Of a stretch of DNA of 64,000 nucleotides, positions 63,428-64,000 are shown in pieces. The notes beneath the pieces are model-generated. The model saw nothing but the letters and a program-made list of their open reading frames with translations, had not been told where the DNA came from and did not search any database. The DNA is from Microvirga ossetica (GTDB lineage Bacteria; Pseudomonadota; Alphaproteobacteria; Rhizobiales; Beijerinckiaceae), in contig NZ_CP016617.1 of the NCBI RefSeq assembly GCF_002741015.1, positions 1,054,001-1,118,000 of the forward strand, written 5' to 3'. A program made the translations under genes and the position numbers. How positions within the stretch are numbered: position 1 is the first letter of the stretch; each line of letters begins with the position of its first letter.

Positions 63428-64000
63428 GCGGCCGCCTCCACCACATCGAACATGCCCATCCAGCCGAGCTCGGTGAACTCGGCCTGGTGGGCGTGGAACA
63501 TGTACAGGCCTGTCTCATGCGCGCGGTAGGTGAACTCCAGGATGCCGCGCTGCGCCTGGCACTGCATCACCGTATCGATGGTGCGCAGCGTCGGCGTCAG
63601 GGTCGTGCCGTGGTCGTAGTAGTCGAAGAAGTTGCCATGCAGGTGCAGCGAGTTGATCGGGTCGAACTCAACCACATTGATGAGATAGATGCGGACCGGC
63701 CTGCCGCGGATGACGGTAATCGGGTGCTTGGCGTAGTGATGCGCGACCGTGTTGACGGCGTAGACCTCGTTCTCTCCATCGAAGTTGGTGTCGAAGCCGT
63801 TCATCACCATGACGAACTCCTGCCACTCCCGGTTCTCGGGCGTACCGAGGAGGCGGGAGCGGGCTACGTCGGCTTGCTCGGGATGACGCGCCGGATCGGG
63901 ATCGATGATGAAGGCGCCGTACATGCCCTTGTGGATGTGCCGCTTCAGCGGCAGGGCATGGCAGTGATAGAGATGGCAGCCGAAGGGAAGCGCATCGAAC
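63424..64000 (-). CDS. Multicopper oxidase, C-terminal part (5' end outside the window)
   Basis: At least 191 residues. Copper ligands are visible: HLYHCHALPLKRH and HIHKGM, then the next cupredoxin domain with INSLHLHGNFFDYY (H-x-H) and the terminal GLYMFHAHQAEFTELGWMG (H-x-H). The last has no Cys in an HCH motif, so the type 1 site of this domain may be lacking, as in two-domain or nitrite-reductase-like oxidases. It overlaps the ZIP start by four bases, so oxidation and import of a metal are probably linked. Confidence 0.85.
   Translation of the reverse strand, partial: FDALPFGCHLYHCHALPLKRHIHKGMYGAFIIDPDPARHPEQADVARSRLLGTPENREWQEFVMVMNGFDTNFDGENEVYAVNTVAHHYAKHPITVIRGRPVRIYLINVVEFDPINSLHLHGNFFDYYDHGTTLTPTLRTIDTVMQCQAQRGILEFTYRAHETGLYMFHAHQAEFTELGWMGMFDVVEAAA

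Noticed and set aside
62066..63529. A 487-codon open frame on the plus strand opposite the ZIP gene
   Set aside because: Very rich in Arg, Gly, His and Pro without any domain pattern; the minus strand has a clear transporter.

Overview
This window reads as GC-rich alphaproteobacterial DNA. MucR/Ros, RepC, DUF1254, DUF4112, DUF6894 and Irr/Fur-type genes point to Hyphomicrobiales, perhaps the Methylobacteriaceae/Microvirga neighbourhood; that placement is inference. It is an accessory, heavily rearranged region. Host-like operons sit at the two ends and the middle is packed with mobile DNA and broken genes.

Layout. 1-110 is the start of a DUF6880-like gene (minus). 0.3-0.5 kb is a decayed copy of the tyrosine recombinase that is intact at 10.3-11.3 kb. 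0.5-2.4 kb holds an RraA-like aldolase and a PLP trans-sulfuration enzyme (minus). 2.9-6.3 kb is a nucleoside pair: a purine nucleoside permease split by an IS256-family element with a perfect 9-bp target duplication, then a nucleoside hydrolase. 6.6-10.1 kb has a cold-shock protein, a DUF4112 protein and FtsH. 11.6-12.5 kb has a WGR protein and a CYTH protein. 13-15 kb has small and broken genes (a secreted Cys-rich protein, SWIB) and a small HTH regulator.

15.1-31.3 kb is island-like. It starts with the 3' part of a tRNA-Thr(GGT) followed directly by an integrase gene carrying one stop codon. It then carries small hypothetical genes, a serine recombinase, an IS5-family element split by an IS21-family element, a PRC-barrel protein, an SRAP (YedK-like) protein, MucR and XRE regulators, and several genes of about 50 codons.

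31.5-38.3 kb is a NUDIX gene split by an IS630-family element. That IS630 is itself split by an IS21-family element (which contains an IS3-family element) and by an IS110-family element. Target duplications at the IS630, IS21 and IS3 levels let the order be rebuilt base by base. 38.3-41.9 kb looks like a phage remnant with a tail-spike-like beta-helix protein. 42.1-47.1 kb is one 1651-residue protein joining an SF1 helicase, a Vsr/MTES-type nuclease and a GreA/GreB C-terminal-like domain; it is the best candidate for a defence system here. An IS630-type element lies just upstream of it.

49.0-50.2 kb is a lone plasmid-type repC, followed by a zinc-finger/HNH nuclease and an IS1182-family element. 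53.6-55.5 kb holds small genes separated by three same-orientation 28-bp sites that look like XerCD dif sites. 56.1-58.9 kb is a tandem pair of secreted DUF1254/DUF1214 proteins. 59.1-61.1 kb is a group II intron. 61.2-61.6 kb is a YnfA/UPF0060 pseudogene. 61.6-64.0 kb is an overlapping operon: multicopper oxidase (cut by the window end), ZIP metal transporter and Fur-family regulator (minus).
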